The notes beneath the pieces were generated by a model, which was not told the DNA's origin, did no database searches, and worked only from the letters and a program-made list of their open reading frames with translations. The position numbers and the translations under genes are program-made. A DNA stretch of 64,000 nucleotides from Mesorhizobium sp. B2-3-4. Its GTDB lineage: Bacteria > Pseudomonadota > Alphaproteobacteria > Rhizobiales > Rhizobiaceae. This document shows, piece after piece, positions 36,654 through 45,158 of the stretch. The first letter of the stretch is position 1, and each line of letters begins with the position of its first letter. The stretch spans positions 20,610 to 84,609 of the forward strand of contig NZ_VFVY01000028.1 in NCBI RefSeq assembly GCF_006442315.1, in the 5' to 3' direction.

Positions 36654-38234
36654 ATGACCACCATCGGCGAGGCGCTGATTTCGCTGCTCGAGGGCCACGG
36701 CGTCGATACCGTCTTCGGCATTCCCGGCGTTCATACGGTCGAGCTCTATCGCGGCCTGGCGCGTTCGAACATCCGTCACGTCACGCCGCGCCACGAGCAG
36801 GGCGCCGGCTTCATGGCCGACGGCTATGCGCGCGCCAGCGGCAGGCCGGGCGTCGCCTTCGTCATCACCGGGCCGGGGCTGACCAACACCATCACCGCTA
36901 TGGGACAGGCGCGCGCCGATTCGGTGCCGATGCTGGTCATCTCCGGCGTCAACGCCACCGATACGCTGGGCAAGGGGCTGGGTTTCCTGCATGAACTTCC
37001 CGACCAGCGCGGTATGATGGAGAAGGTGGCGCTGTTGTCGTTGCGCGTGACCGGGGCGAGCGATTTGCCCGGCGCGTTGGCACGGGCCTTCGCCCTGTTT
37101 TCGTCCGAGCGGCCCGGCCCTGTGCATATTGAAATCCCGACCGATGTCATGGTCAAGCCGGCGGACGGCATCGCCGCCCTGCTCAGCAATGCGGCGCCGC
37201 CAGCGCCGGATGGCGCGGCTGTTGCGAGCGCGGCCAGGCTCATTGCCGCGGCGCGCCACCCGCTGATCCTTGCCGGCGGTGGTGCCAGGAAAGCGGAAGC
37301 TGCGCTGCGGCGGCTCGCCGAAAAACTGGGCGCACCGGTCGTCGAGACGACCAATGCGCGCGGGCTGCTGCACCGCCATCGGCTTTGCGTGCCGGCAAGC
37401 CCGAGCCTCAAGGCGGTTCGCGCGCTGATGGCCGACGCCGATCTGGTGATCGCCGCCGGCACCGAATTCGGGCCAACCGATTATGACGGCTATGGCGATG
37501 GTGGCTTCGTGCTGCCTTCAAACCTGATCCGCATCGATATCGGTGCCGACCAGCTTGCGCGGCGTCCGGTGACCGTCGGCATCCAGGCCGATTGCGGCGA
37601 GGCGATCGAGGCCCTGCTTGCGGCGATCGATCCAGCCCACGGCGCCGATGAAGACGGTGATGCCCGCGCCGCGGCGGGGCGAGAAGCCGCCTTTGCCGAG
37701 CTCAGCCCAGCCTATGCGGCACAGGTCCATGCCGTGGAACTGATCCGCGATGCCTTGCCCGGTGCCATCATCGTCGGGGATTCGACCCAGCCGATCTACG
37801 CCGCCAACCTGTATTACGACCACGACCGGCCAGGCGGCTGGTTCAACGCCGCGACCGGTTTCGGCGCCCTCGGCTATGGCCCTCCGGCGGCGATCGGCGC
37901 GGCACTCGCAATGCCCGATGCGCCGGTTGTCTGTCTGACCGGCGACGGCGGCTTCCAGTTCACCTTGCCGGAGATGGCCGTGGCGCTCGATTCCGGAGCG
38001 CCGGTCATCTTCGTCGTCTGGAACAACCGGGGTTACCGGGAGATCGAGACCTCGATGCTCGATGTCGGCGTGGAACCGGTTGGCGTGTCGCCGGCGCCGC
38101 CGGATTTCTGCAAGCTGGCCGAAGCCTACGGCATCGGTTCCGAAAGGCTGGCCGACATTGCTGCCTTGCCCAAGGCGCTGGAGCACGCCCAGGCAACCGG
38201 GCTGCCGCGCGTCATCGAAATCACGGTCGTTTGA
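36654..38234 (+). CDS. aruI: ThDP-dependent 5-guanidino-2-oxopentanoate decarboxylase-like (AruI family)
   Basis: A 526-residue acetolactate-synthase-fold enzyme. The N-terminus (GVDTVFGIPGVHTVELYRGL, then HVTPRHEQGAGFMADGYARA) closely follows AruI, which decarboxylates 2-ketoarginine to 4-guanidinobutyraldehyde in the arginine transaminase pathway. The conserved ThDP Glu lies in RHEQG and the Mg/ThDP motif is GDGGFQFTLPEM...NN. A dedicated transaminase (AruH) is not adjacent. The ATG at 36654 follows GAGGGGAG. Context (arginine-type transporter and dimethylargininase) supports a guanidino-oxoacid substrate over acetolactate synthesis. Confidence 0.82.
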   Translation: MTTIGEALISLLEGHGVDTVFGIPGVHTVELYRGLARSNIRHVTPRHEQGAGFMADGYARASGRPGVAFVITGPGLTNTITAMGQARADSVPMLVISGVNATDTLGKGLGFLHELPDQRGMMEKVALLSLRVTGASDLPGALARAFALFSSERPGPVHIEIPTDVMVKPADGIAALLSNAAPPAPDGAAVASAARLIAAARHPLILAGGGARKAEAALRRLAEKLGAPVVETTNARGLLHRHRLCVPASPSLKAVRALMADADLVIAAGTEFGPTDYDGYGDGGFVLPSNLIRIDIGADQLARRPVTVGIQADCGEAIEALLAAIDPAHGADEDGDARAAAGREAAFAELSPAYAAQVHAVELIRDALPGAIIVGDSTQPIYAANLYYDHDRPGGWFNAATGFGALGYGPPAAIGAALAMPDAPVVCLTGDGGFQFTLPEMAVALDSGAPVIFVVWNNRGYREIETSMLDVGVEPVGVSPAPPDFCKLAEAYGIGSERLADIAALPKALEHAQATGLPRVIEITVV

Positions 38235-38469
38235 ATGTTCAGCCGGCCCTGATTTTTCCATCCGCGCAGGACCATTCGCCGGCTTGTTTCCTGGCAGGCA
38301 AGCGCCGAGCCCGGAGAGCTTCGCTGTTCGACGGTGCCATGACGCATGCAAAGACGTGACGGCTGCCATGTCGAGATATCGGTTGAGTGATCGCGCGAAA
38401 GGCGCGACGCTTCGCGTCGGCGCGGCAAACAAACGACAAAAAACATAAAAGCGACAGGAGCGGTCCAGG

Positions 38470-39177
38470 ATGACGGAAACACTTGAAGGCAGGCATATCG
38501 TTGTGACCGGCGGTACCGGCGCGCTCGGAGGAGCTGTGGTCGGCAGGCTGCTGGAACAGGGCGCGATCTGCCACGTGCCGAACGCGCACGCCGCGGCACC
38601 TCAGCACTTCCCCTTCGCGGCGCACGACAATGTCAAGCTCGCGCACAATGTCGACCTGTCGGACTCCGCCAAGGTCGAAGCCTTCTATTCCCAGGTCCCG
38701 GCCTTGTGGGGATCGATCCATCTGGCGGGCGGCTTTGCCATGGCGCCGGTGGAAAAGATCGAATCGGCATCCTTTGCCGAGATGATGGAAACCAATGCCC
38801 GCACCACCTTCCTGTGCAGTCGCGCCGCTATCCGCTCGATGCTGGCGTCGGGCACATCGGGCCGCATCGTCAATGTCACGGCGCGCGCGGGGCTCGACCC
38901 GCGTCGCGGCGCCGGCATGGTCGCCTATACAGCCAGCAAGGCGGCGGTCGCTGCCATGACGGTGGCGATGGCGGAAGAGTTGAAGGGCAAGGGTATCCTG
39001 GTCAACGCGGTTGCGCCGTCGACACTCGACACGCCGGCCAATCGCGCCGACATGCCGGATGCCGATTTCACCAAATGGGTCAGCCTCGAAGCGGCGGCCG
39101 AGGCAATCGCCTATCTCGCCTCGCCGGCCAATCAGGCGATGAGTGGAACGCTGGTGCCGCTCTACGGCAGGGCCTGA
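38470..39177 (+). CDS. SDR family oxidoreductase
   Basis: A 235-residue classical short-chain dehydrogenase. The cofactor loop is TGGTGALGG (residues 13-21), the catalytic pair is in YTASK (Tyr153, Lys157), and the ending is compatible with a beta-hydroxyacyl or sugar SDR. The NNAG motif is replaced by LAGG, seen in some atypical SDRs. It follows the decarboxylase by 235 nt with its own GACAGGAG site, so it may or may not belong to the guanidino locus. Its 3' end overlaps the convergent membrane protein gene by 16 nt. The substrate is unknown. Confidence 0.85.
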   Translation: MTETLEGRHIVVTGGTGALGGAVVGRLLEQGAICHVPNAHAAAPQHFPFAAHDNVKLAHNVDLSDSAKVEAFYSQVPALWGSIHLAGGFAMAPVEKIESASFAEMMETNARTTFLCSRAAIRSMLASGTSGRIVNVTARAGLDPRRGAGMVAYTASKAAVAAMTVAMAEELKGKGILVNAVAPSTLDTPANRADMPDADFTKWVSLEAAAEAIAYLASPANQAMSGTLVPLYGRA

Positions 39178-41030
39178 GCAGGCGGCGGTGAAGCCGGACA
39201 GCCGGCATCCGATCCATCGGCGTTGCGGTAGCTGTAGATACGCAGCGGCGATGCGGCGTCCGTGGGACATTCCTTCAACCATGTCGGCGGCCTGCCTTCC
39301 ATCAGCGCCGCCGCGAAGGGGTAGGCGGTTTCAAGATCACGCCAGGGCTGGCCCCGCCAGGCGCAGATCGCGACATGTGTCGCCCTCGACGCGTCGAGGA
39401 TAGCGCGCGGGTCCGCGGTCTTGGGGTCGAGGAAGCGATAGCTCCGTTCGATCCCCAGCGCCGACGGATGGTTGCCGATCGTCACCACCTTCGGACCGTT
39501 TGCCAGGGCGACGAAACGCGATCCGATCAGCGGCGGCGAAAGGACGATGGCGCCCGAAGGCCAGCCCTGTAGCGGTTCGAAATGATCGAGGTTGCAACTG
39601 TCGGCGAATTCGGCGGCCGGAATCGCCCCCTCGGATGGCCTGACCGCAAGGTGGTACAGCGCGATGGCCGCGGACAAGACCAGACCGGGCAAGACCAGCG
39701 CGTATCTGCGCGATGGCAGCGGCACCGGAGATTTCAGGTAGCGGCCCAGCACCGAACCTGACGGCAGCAGGCTGTCGAGCACGTAGATCAGGCCAATGCC
39801 TGAAAAGATCGGGAGATAGCGGAAGTAGCGCAGATAATCGATCGCGAGCACGAGCCCAACCAGTGAAAACAGGGCCAGTATGACGAGAGGTCGGCTGCGG
39901 CTCCGCGGCCCGATGCAAATGACGACCGGGGCGAGCGCGCCGACGAAAAGCAGTACTATGCTCGGGAAGCCCGACGACAGAACGAAATCGGAGCGCTGAA
40001 ACAGGCTCTTCTCCTGAAGAATCCGGTTGAGCATGTTGTCGCGGACATAGGCGTCCATCAAGGCGTAAGGGCCGCCCCTGCATTGCGGGAACAACATCAC
40101 CAGCACCGCCAGGCTGACGGCGGCAAACACCAGCAGGATCGCGGCCCGCATTGCCCAGCCGCCACGCGTCCCGACCAACCAGGGCACGACGGCGAATGAC
40201 AGCCCGGCGGCGGTCAGCGCCAATACATGCGGCACTGAATATGTGTCGCATCTCACCGCCGCATAGGCGGAAGGCGCGACGATGGCGGCGAACAAAGCGA
40301 TCGCGCCTGTCGCCAGGGCCAGCCCAAAGCTGGTGATCCCTGCCGCACCCTTGTCGCGGCCTGTGATCCAGTCGAAGGCGTAGATGGCCATCACCAGGGC
40401 AAAGTACGGCGCGAATTCGGCGCTGATCGCGATCGCAAGGGCGGTCAGCAGCCCATTGACGAAAGCCGAAAGACGGCTCTGCGACAGCAGCAGAACCAGG
40501 GCTGCGAGCAGAAGCAATATCTGCAGATTGTGGTAGTCGATCCGGTCAGGAGCGTATTCGAAGAAGGTGCGCGCGGCAAAGATCAGGGCCAATGGCAATG
40601 CCATGGCCGGATAGGCAAAGCCCATCGCGACAATCAGCCGATTGTAGAAGTAGAGCGCGGGCGCCAACAGCAGCAGCGGCACGGCAAAGCTTACCGCCGT
40701 CAGCGCCGGCTCGAAACCGGCGAACGGCGCGAGCAGCCACGCGAAGACGGCATAGGGTAGGTCGACGATCCACGGCCAGTGCGAGATGTAGGGCTCGGGC
40801 TGGACAATGCCGGGCATCGTCCGGTCGAAGATGTTGCCGGTCTCCAGCAAGGTCCGGATTTCGTGAATTTTCAGAAGATCGTCCGCATCGCCGTTGAGCC
40901 GGAAGCCCAGCGACCAGAGGACGATCATCACGCCCGCCATTGCGCAGAAGCAGAAGAAAGCCGGAGCCTTGGTGTAAAGATGAAGCAGTCGCGAAGATTG
41001 CGCTGCCGCTTTGTCGTCGTCATGGCTCAT
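39162..41030 (-). CDS. Large polytopic membrane protein, GT-C-like
   Basis: A 622-residue protein with about 10-12 hydrophobic helices followed by a soluble periplasmic C-terminal domain (from about residue 470). The first extracytoplasmic loop contains NGDADDLLKIHEIRTLLETG and PEPYISHWPWIVDLPYA, with the acidic pair typical of membrane glycosyltransferases of GT-C type using lipid-linked sugars. I cannot assign it to a specific family. The ATG at 41030 (MSHDDDK) follows GAGGGAAG; the frame stays open upstream to 41540, but that part is antisense to the MOSC gene. Confidence 0.75.
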   Translation of the reverse strand: MSHDDDKAAAQSSRLLHLYTKAPAFFCFCAMAGVMIVLWSLGFRLNGDADDLLKIHEIRTLLETGNIFDRTMPGIVQPEPYISHWPWIVDLPYAVFAWLLAPFAGFEPALTAVSFAVPLLLLAPALYFYNRLIVAMGFAYPAMALPLALIFAARTFFEYAPDRIDYHNLQILLLLAALVLLLSQSRLSAFVNGLLTALAIAISAEFAPYFALVMAIYAFDWITGRDKGAAGITSFGLALATGAIALFAAIVAPSAYAAVRCDTYSVPHVLALTAAGLSFAVVPWLVGTRGGWAMRAAILLVFAAVSLAVLVMLFPQCRGGPYALMDAYVRDNMLNRILQEKSLFQRSDFVLSSGFPSIVLLFVGALAPVVICIGPRSRSRPLVILALFSLVGLVLAIDYLRYFRYLPIFSGIGLIYVLDSLLPSGSVLGRYLKSPVPLPSRRYALVLPGLVLSAAIALYHLAVRPSEGAIPAAEFADSCNLDHFEPLQGWPSGAIVLSPPLIGSRFVALANGPKVVTIGNHPSALGIERSYRFLDPKTADPRAILDASRATHVAICAWRGQPWRDLETAYPFAAALMEGRPPTWLKECPTDAASPLRIYSYRNADGSDAGCPASPPPAQALP

Positions 41031-41087
41031 GGAAGGCTTCCCTCGGACGATTGGCACATACGCGAGGAAGTTTATCTTGCCGTAAAT

Positions 41088-41120
41088 AAAAACCCGCCGG
41101 ATCGATCCGGCGGGGTTTTT
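41088..41120 (-). terminator. Strong intrinsic terminator after the MOSC gene
   Basis: A self-complementary 22-nt GC-rich stem (CCCGCCGGATC / GATCCGGCGGG, 41093-41114) flanked by A and T runs. On the minus strand it is followed by TTTTTATTTA, ending transcription from the MOSC gene before the membrane protein gene. Confidence 0.85.
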
Positions 41121-41269
41121 GCCGATAACCGCATGACAATCGCGCGGCAAGCGGCTAACCCTTGGTTGCCCTGCTTCTTCTGCCGGCCAGTCAGGCGACG
41201 GGCGGAATTCCGGTGCCGCTCCGCGGCAGGGCCTGAGGTTGGGCGAGGCGGCCGGTCGTCCGGTTGCTG

Positions 41270-42091
41270 CTACCTCAGGTTCGAGACGCCTGCCTCGATC
41301 ACCTCGACGGCGTCGCCGATGGAGATCGTGCCCGCATTGTTGGGAATGGCGTTCTGGCCGAAAATAATGCCGCCCTTGGCGGAACGATGGAGTTTGCCGA
41401 GCGTCTGCAACGGCTCTCGCGGGTCCGGCTGCTCGCCGCTGAGGGGGTCGCGGGTGGTGATGACACAGCGCGCGCAAGGCTTTGCGATCCGCAGCTCCAC
41501 GGAGCCGATACGGATCGCTTTCCAGCTGTCTTCGGGCCATTCGCCCTGCGCGTCGAGGACGATGTTCGGCCGAAACCGCGCCATCTCCACGGGCCTGGCA
41601 AGATGGCCGTTCAGATGGTTCAGCGAACCCGTCGTGGTGACCAGCAGTGGAAAACCGTCGGCAAAGCCGACGTAATCGCCAGGCTGGGCGAATTCCGGGT
41701 CGACCGGTCGGTTCTTTGGATCATCGAAATGGACGAGATCGACAGGTCGGCCAAGAATGCCCGACAGATAGTCGCCGGCCGCCGGATCTGCCTGCCGCGC
41801 AACGACGCTGTCCTTCCATATCTTGACGGGACGCAGCGCAGCGTCAGGGCCTGGAACTTCGACGACCAAGGACCCATGCAGGTCGTGTTTCAACACAATG
41901 CTCGCGTCGCGATGCTCGACGTCTACGGTCGTCATGGCCGGTATCTGGCGAATGGTGAGGAACTGTCCTCCCTTGTCGACGACCATCCAGCGACGATCCC
42001 CGGCCATGCCCATGGTCTCGATGTCGGCACGCGGCACTGGATGGCCGCGCAGGCTCTTGACCGGATAGCGATAGAGTTCGACGACCTTCAT
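41270..42091 (-). CDS. MOSC domain-containing protein (YcbX/mARC-like)
   Basis: A 273-residue protein with an N-terminal MOSC beta-barrel domain (VVELYRYPVKSLRGHPV; MAGDRRWMVVD) and a C-terminal MOSC domain with the conserved Cys region AKPCARCVITTRDPLSGE, the predicted molybdenum-cofactor ligand. Homologues YcbX and mARC reduce N-hydroxylated compounds. The ATG at 42091 with AAGGA upstream is chosen over a TTG two codons earlier. It is monocistronic, bounded by terminators on both sides. Confidence 0.9.
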   Translation of the reverse strand: MKVVELYRYPVKSLRGHPVPRADIETMGMAGDRRWMVVDKGGQFLTIRQIPAMTTVDVEHRDASIVLKHDLHGSLVVEVPGPDAALRPVKIWKDSVVARQADPAAGDYLSGILGRPVDLVHFDDPKNRPVDPEFAQPGDYVGFADGFPLLVTTTGSLNHLNGHLARPVEMARFRPNIVLDAQGEWPEDSWKAIRIGSVELRIAKPCARCVITTRDPLSGEQPDPREPLQTLGKLHRSAKGGIIFGQNAIPNNAGTISIGDAVEVIEAGVSNLR

Positions 42092-42206
42092 GGACAATCC
42101 TTCTCCGACATGCGTGTGAGCCTATAGCCGCAAGGGCGGAATTGAAGGGGTTGCGGCATCTTTGTCTTGTGCCAATCCCGATAAGGGAAAGCCTCTCTTC
42201 GACCAT

Positions 42207-42239
42207 GAAAAAACCCGCGAGCCTGGCGGCCCGCGGGTT
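42207..42239 (-). terminator. rpsA terminator
   Basis: AACCCGCG (42212-42219) pairs with CGCGGGTT (42232-42239) around a 12-nt loop; on the minus strand a run of T follows the stem. It lies 45 nt downstream of the rpsA stop. Confidence 0.85.
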
Positions 42240-42283
42240 GTCTTGATTTTCGGTCCGCGCGCGAGGCGCGGCGCCGGCCGGAC

Positions 42284-43981
42284 TTAGTTGCCCTGCTTCT
42301 TCAGCGCGGCACCCAGGATGTCGCCCAGCGAAGCGCCGGAGTCGGTCGAGCCATACTGTGCGACGGCTTCCTTCTCTTCGGCGATTTCCAGCGCCTTGAT
42401 CGAGACCTGCAGCTTGCGGGTCTTCTTGTCGAAGGCGATGACACGGGCGTCGACCTTCTGGCCGACGGTGAAGCGCTCGGGGCGCTGCTCGTCGCGGTCG
42501 CGCGAAAGGTCGGAGCGCTTGATGAAGGTCTCGATGCCGCTTTCGACCAGCCGCACTTCCAGACCGCCATCCTTCACGCCGATGACTTCGCAGGTGACGA
42601 CGGCATTCTTGCGCAGTTCGCCTGAAGTCGCTGCTTCACCGACGGTGTCGCGGGCCAGCTGCTTGATGCCGAGGGAGATGCGCTCCTTCTCGATGTCGAC
42701 GTCGAGCACCTGCGCCTTGACCATGTCGCCGCGATTGTACTCTTCGATGACCTGCTCGCCCGGACGGGTCCAGTCGAGGTCGGAGAGGTGCACCATGCCG
42801 TCCACGTCGCCTTCCAGGCCGATGAACAGGCCGAACTCGGTCTTGTTCTTGACCTCGCCCTCGACCTGGCTGCCGACCGGATGGTTGCGCGCGAAGGCTT
42901 CCCACGGGTTTTCCAGCGTCTGCTTGAGGCCGAGCGAGATGCGGCGCTTGGCCGGATCGACCTCGAGCACCACCACGTCGACTTCCTGCGTCGTCGACAG
43001 GATCTTGCCGGGGTGCACGTTCTTCTTGGTCCACGACATTTCCGAAACGTGGATGAGGCCTTCGATGCCCGGCTCCAGCTCGACGAACGCGCCGTAGTCG
43101 GTGATGTTGGTGACGGTGCCCTTGATCTTCTTGCCGATCGGGAACTTGGTGCCGATCTCGGACCACGGATCCGACTCGAGCTGCTTCATGCCGAGCGAGA
43201 TGCGGTGGGTTTCCTGGTTGATGCGGATGATCTGCACCTTGACCGTCTGACCGATGTTGAGGATTTCGGTCGGATGGTTGACGCGGCGCCAGGCCATGTC
43301 GGTGACATGCAGCAGGCCGTCGATGCCGCCGAGGTCGACGAACGCACCGTAGTCGGTGATGTTCTTGACGACGCCTTCGACAACCTGGCCTTCTTCGAGG
43401 TTCTGCACGATTTCCGAACGCTGTTCGGCGCGGCTCTCCTCGAGCACGGTGCGGCGCGACACCACGATGTTGCCGCGGCGGCGATCCATCTTGAGGATCT
43501 CGAAGGGCTGCGGATTGTGCATCAGCGGGGAAACGTCGCGGATCGGGCGGATATCGACCTGGCTGCGCGGCAGGAACGCCACGGCGCCGTCGAGGTCGAC
43601 GGTGAAGCCGCCCTTGACCTGGTTGAAGATGACGCCTTCGACGCGCTCACCCTTGGTGAATTTCTCTTCGAGACGGACCCAGCTCTCTTCGCGGCGAGCC
43701 TTCTCGCGCGACAGCATGGCTTCGCCCAGCGCGTTCTCGATGCGCTCGACATAGACTTCGACGGTGTCTCCGACCTTGAGGGTGGAGTCCTTGCCCTTGA
43801 CGCCGAATTCCTTCAGCGGCACGCGGCCTTCGACCTTCAGGCCGACGTCGATAATGGCCATGTCCTTTTCGATCGCGGTGATCGTGCCCTTGACGACCTG
43901 ACCTTCGCCGGAGTGGCCGGTGGTGAATGATTCTTCGAGCAGGCTCGCGAAATCATCGCGAGTGGGATTTGCAGCTGACAT
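42284..43981 (-). CDS. rpsA: 30S ribosomal protein S1
   Basis: A 565-residue protein made of six S1 RNA-binding repeats, for example GTITAIEKDMAIIDVGLKVEG, then GVVKNITDYGAFVDLGGIDG, GTVTNITDYGAFVELEPG and later units. It binds mRNA leaders and is needed for translation initiation on most transcripts. The ATG at 43981 (MSAANPTRDD) has an excellent AGGAG; an upstream frame extension to 44005 is rejected. It belongs to the aroA-cmk-rpsA cluster, with 203 nt separating it from cmk. Confidence 0.97.
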   Translation of the reverse strand: MSAANPTRDDFASLLEESFTTGHSGEGQVVKGTITAIEKDMAIIDVGLKVEGRVPLKEFGVKGKDSTLKVGDTVEVYVERIENALGEAMLSREKARREESWVRLEEKFTKGERVEGVIFNQVKGGFTVDLDGAVAFLPRSQVDIRPIRDVSPLMHNPQPFEILKMDRRRGNIVVSRRTVLEESRAEQRSEIVQNLEEGQVVEGVVKNITDYGAFVDLGGIDGLLHVTDMAWRRVNHPTEILNIGQTVKVQIIRINQETHRISLGMKQLESDPWSEIGTKFPIGKKIKGTVTNITDYGAFVELEPGIEGLIHVSEMSWTKKNVHPGKILSTTQEVDVVVLEVDPAKRRISLGLKQTLENPWEAFARNHPVGSQVEGEVKNKTEFGLFIGLEGDVDGMVHLSDLDWTRPGEQVIEEYNRGDMVKAQVLDVDIEKERISLGIKQLARDTVGEAATSGELRKNAVVTCEVIGVKDGGLEVRLVESGIETFIKRSDLSRDRDEQRPERFTVGQKVDARVIAFDKKTRKLQVSIKALEIAEEKEAVAQYGSTDSGASLGDILGAALKKQGN

Positions 43982-44055
43982 ATTTTCTCCTGGAGTGCCC
44001 CGCATCTGCGGGACGGGCGCCGTGGGTTAGCGTTGCGTTGGCCTGCCGTCATTCC

Positions 44056-44089
44056 GGGTTAAAAAACCCTGGGCCGCTTTTCGAGCGGC
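44056..44089 (-). terminator. Hairpin with T run between cmk and rpsA
   Basis: On the minus strand GCCGCT / AGCGGC (44089-44084 and 44078-44073) forms a 6-bp stem with a 5-nt loop, followed six bases later by GTTTTTT. It could terminate part of the cmk transcript or act as an attenuator; rpsA probably has its own promoter in the remaining leader. Confidence 0.5.
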
Positions 44090-44184
44090 AATTCCGGCGC
44101 ATGAAGAATGCTGGCAGGCTGGTTCGTGCCCGATATGGGTATTTTCTTCGCCTCCGGCAATCGGAAGCAGCATGAAAACCCGGA

Positions 44185-44835
44185 TCAGGCCTTGTTTCTT
44201 TTAGCCAATGCGTCGTCGATGACAGCCATGGCCGCGAGAAACGCGGCTTCTATAGCCATTTCGCTGGTATCAAGCAAGTGCGCGTCGGCGGCGGGCTTGA
44301 GCGGTGAGTCGGCCCGGCCCATGTCGCGCTCGTCACGGCGTTCGATGTCGGCAAGGATCTCGGCGAAATCAGCGGTGCCGCCGATGCTTTCGATCTCGGC
44401 CAGACGACGCTTGGCGCGCACCTCCGCACTCGCCGTCACGTAGAGCTTGATGTCGGCGTCGGGGCACACCACCGTGCCGATGTCGCGCCCGTCGAGCACG
44501 GCGCCCGGGGGCGCCTTGGCGAAGTCGCGCTGCTTTTCGACCAGGATGCGCCGCACGGTAGGAAACACCGCCACCTTCGAGGCAGCCTCGCCCACGGCAT
44601 GCGCCGACAAGACCGCGCGGTCAAGTCGCGCCAGATCGACCTGGCGGGCAGCGGTTTCGGCCGCCGAGACATTGTCGAGCGGCAGGCCGACCTGCAGCAA
44701 AGCATGCGCCACGGCGCGATAGGTGAGGCCGGTGTCGAGCAGGTTGAGGCGGTAGTGGTCGGCGAGACGCCGGGCGAGCGTACCCTTGCCGGCGCCGGCG
44801 GGACCGTCGATGGCGATGGTGAAGGTTGAACTCAT
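44185..44835 (-). CDS. cmk: Cytidylate kinase
   Basis: A 216-residue CMP/dCMP kinase of nucleotide salvage. P-loop IDGPAGAGKGTLARRLA lies at the N-terminus, with GLTYRAVAHALL, LDGRDIGTVVCPDADIKLYVTAS and RDERDMGRADSPLKPA typical of Cmk. ATG 44835 overlaps the stop of the small membrane protein gene (ATGA), so it is translationally coupled to the aroA operon. Confidence 0.96.
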   Translation of the reverse strand: MSSTFTIAIDGPAGAGKGTLARRLADHYRLNLLDTGLTYRAVAHALLQVGLPLDNVSAAETAARQVDLARLDRAVLSAHAVGEAASKVAVFPTVRRILVEKQRDFAKAPPGAVLDGRDIGTVVCPDADIKLYVTASAEVRAKRRLAEIESIGGTADFAEILADIERRDERDMGRADSPLKPAADAHLLDTSEMAIEAAFLAAMAVIDDALAKRNKA

Positions 44836-45158
44836 CTGACGTTCCTAATGAACTGGAACGCCAGTACCGACGCGGCGATCAAAACCGACAACGGCAATAC
44901 GATGAAAGGCATGACGCCGATTGTCATGAAGGCCATTGCTCCGATTGCTTTGAAAACGCCTGCAAGAATCACCCAGCCTTTGTTTTCTAGAAATCCGGAG
45001 GTTCCGACCGACAAGTAAAGGATCGTGACTTGAAGGGCGAAAATCCAGAACAGAAAGGCAAAAACACCCAGCCGTTTTTTGAAGACAAAGCGTTCGATCA
45101 GATACGGGACCAGCGCAGCTCCTAGATAAGCTGCTACGACCAGCCAGTCCCCTGACAT
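44832..45158 (-). CDS. Small low-GC membrane protein inserted between aroA and cmk
   Basis: A 108-residue protein with about four hydrophobic segments (DWLVVAAYLGAALVPYL; GVFAFLFWIFALQVTILYLSV; GWVILAGVFKAIGAMAFMTIG; VLPLSVLIAASVLAFQFI). It starts at ATG 45158, sharing one base with the aroA stop (TGATG), and overlaps cmk by 4 nt, so it is coupled at both ends. By hand count two 60-nt lines within it are 47-48% GC, against 72% for a line of neighbouring aroA, which suggests foreign origin or relaxed selection. Function unknown. Confidence 0.75.
   Translation of the reverse strand: MSGDWLVVAAYLGAALVPYLIERFVFKKRLGVFAFLFWIFALQVTILYLSVGTSGFLENKGWVILAGVFKAIGAMAFMTIGVMPFIVLPLSVLIAASVLAFQFIRNVR

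Noticed and set aside
42788..43930. 380-codon plus-strand frame opposite rpsA
   Set aside because: Shadow of the S1 repeats; periodic Asp/Val/His-rich sequence reflects the repeated sense codons.
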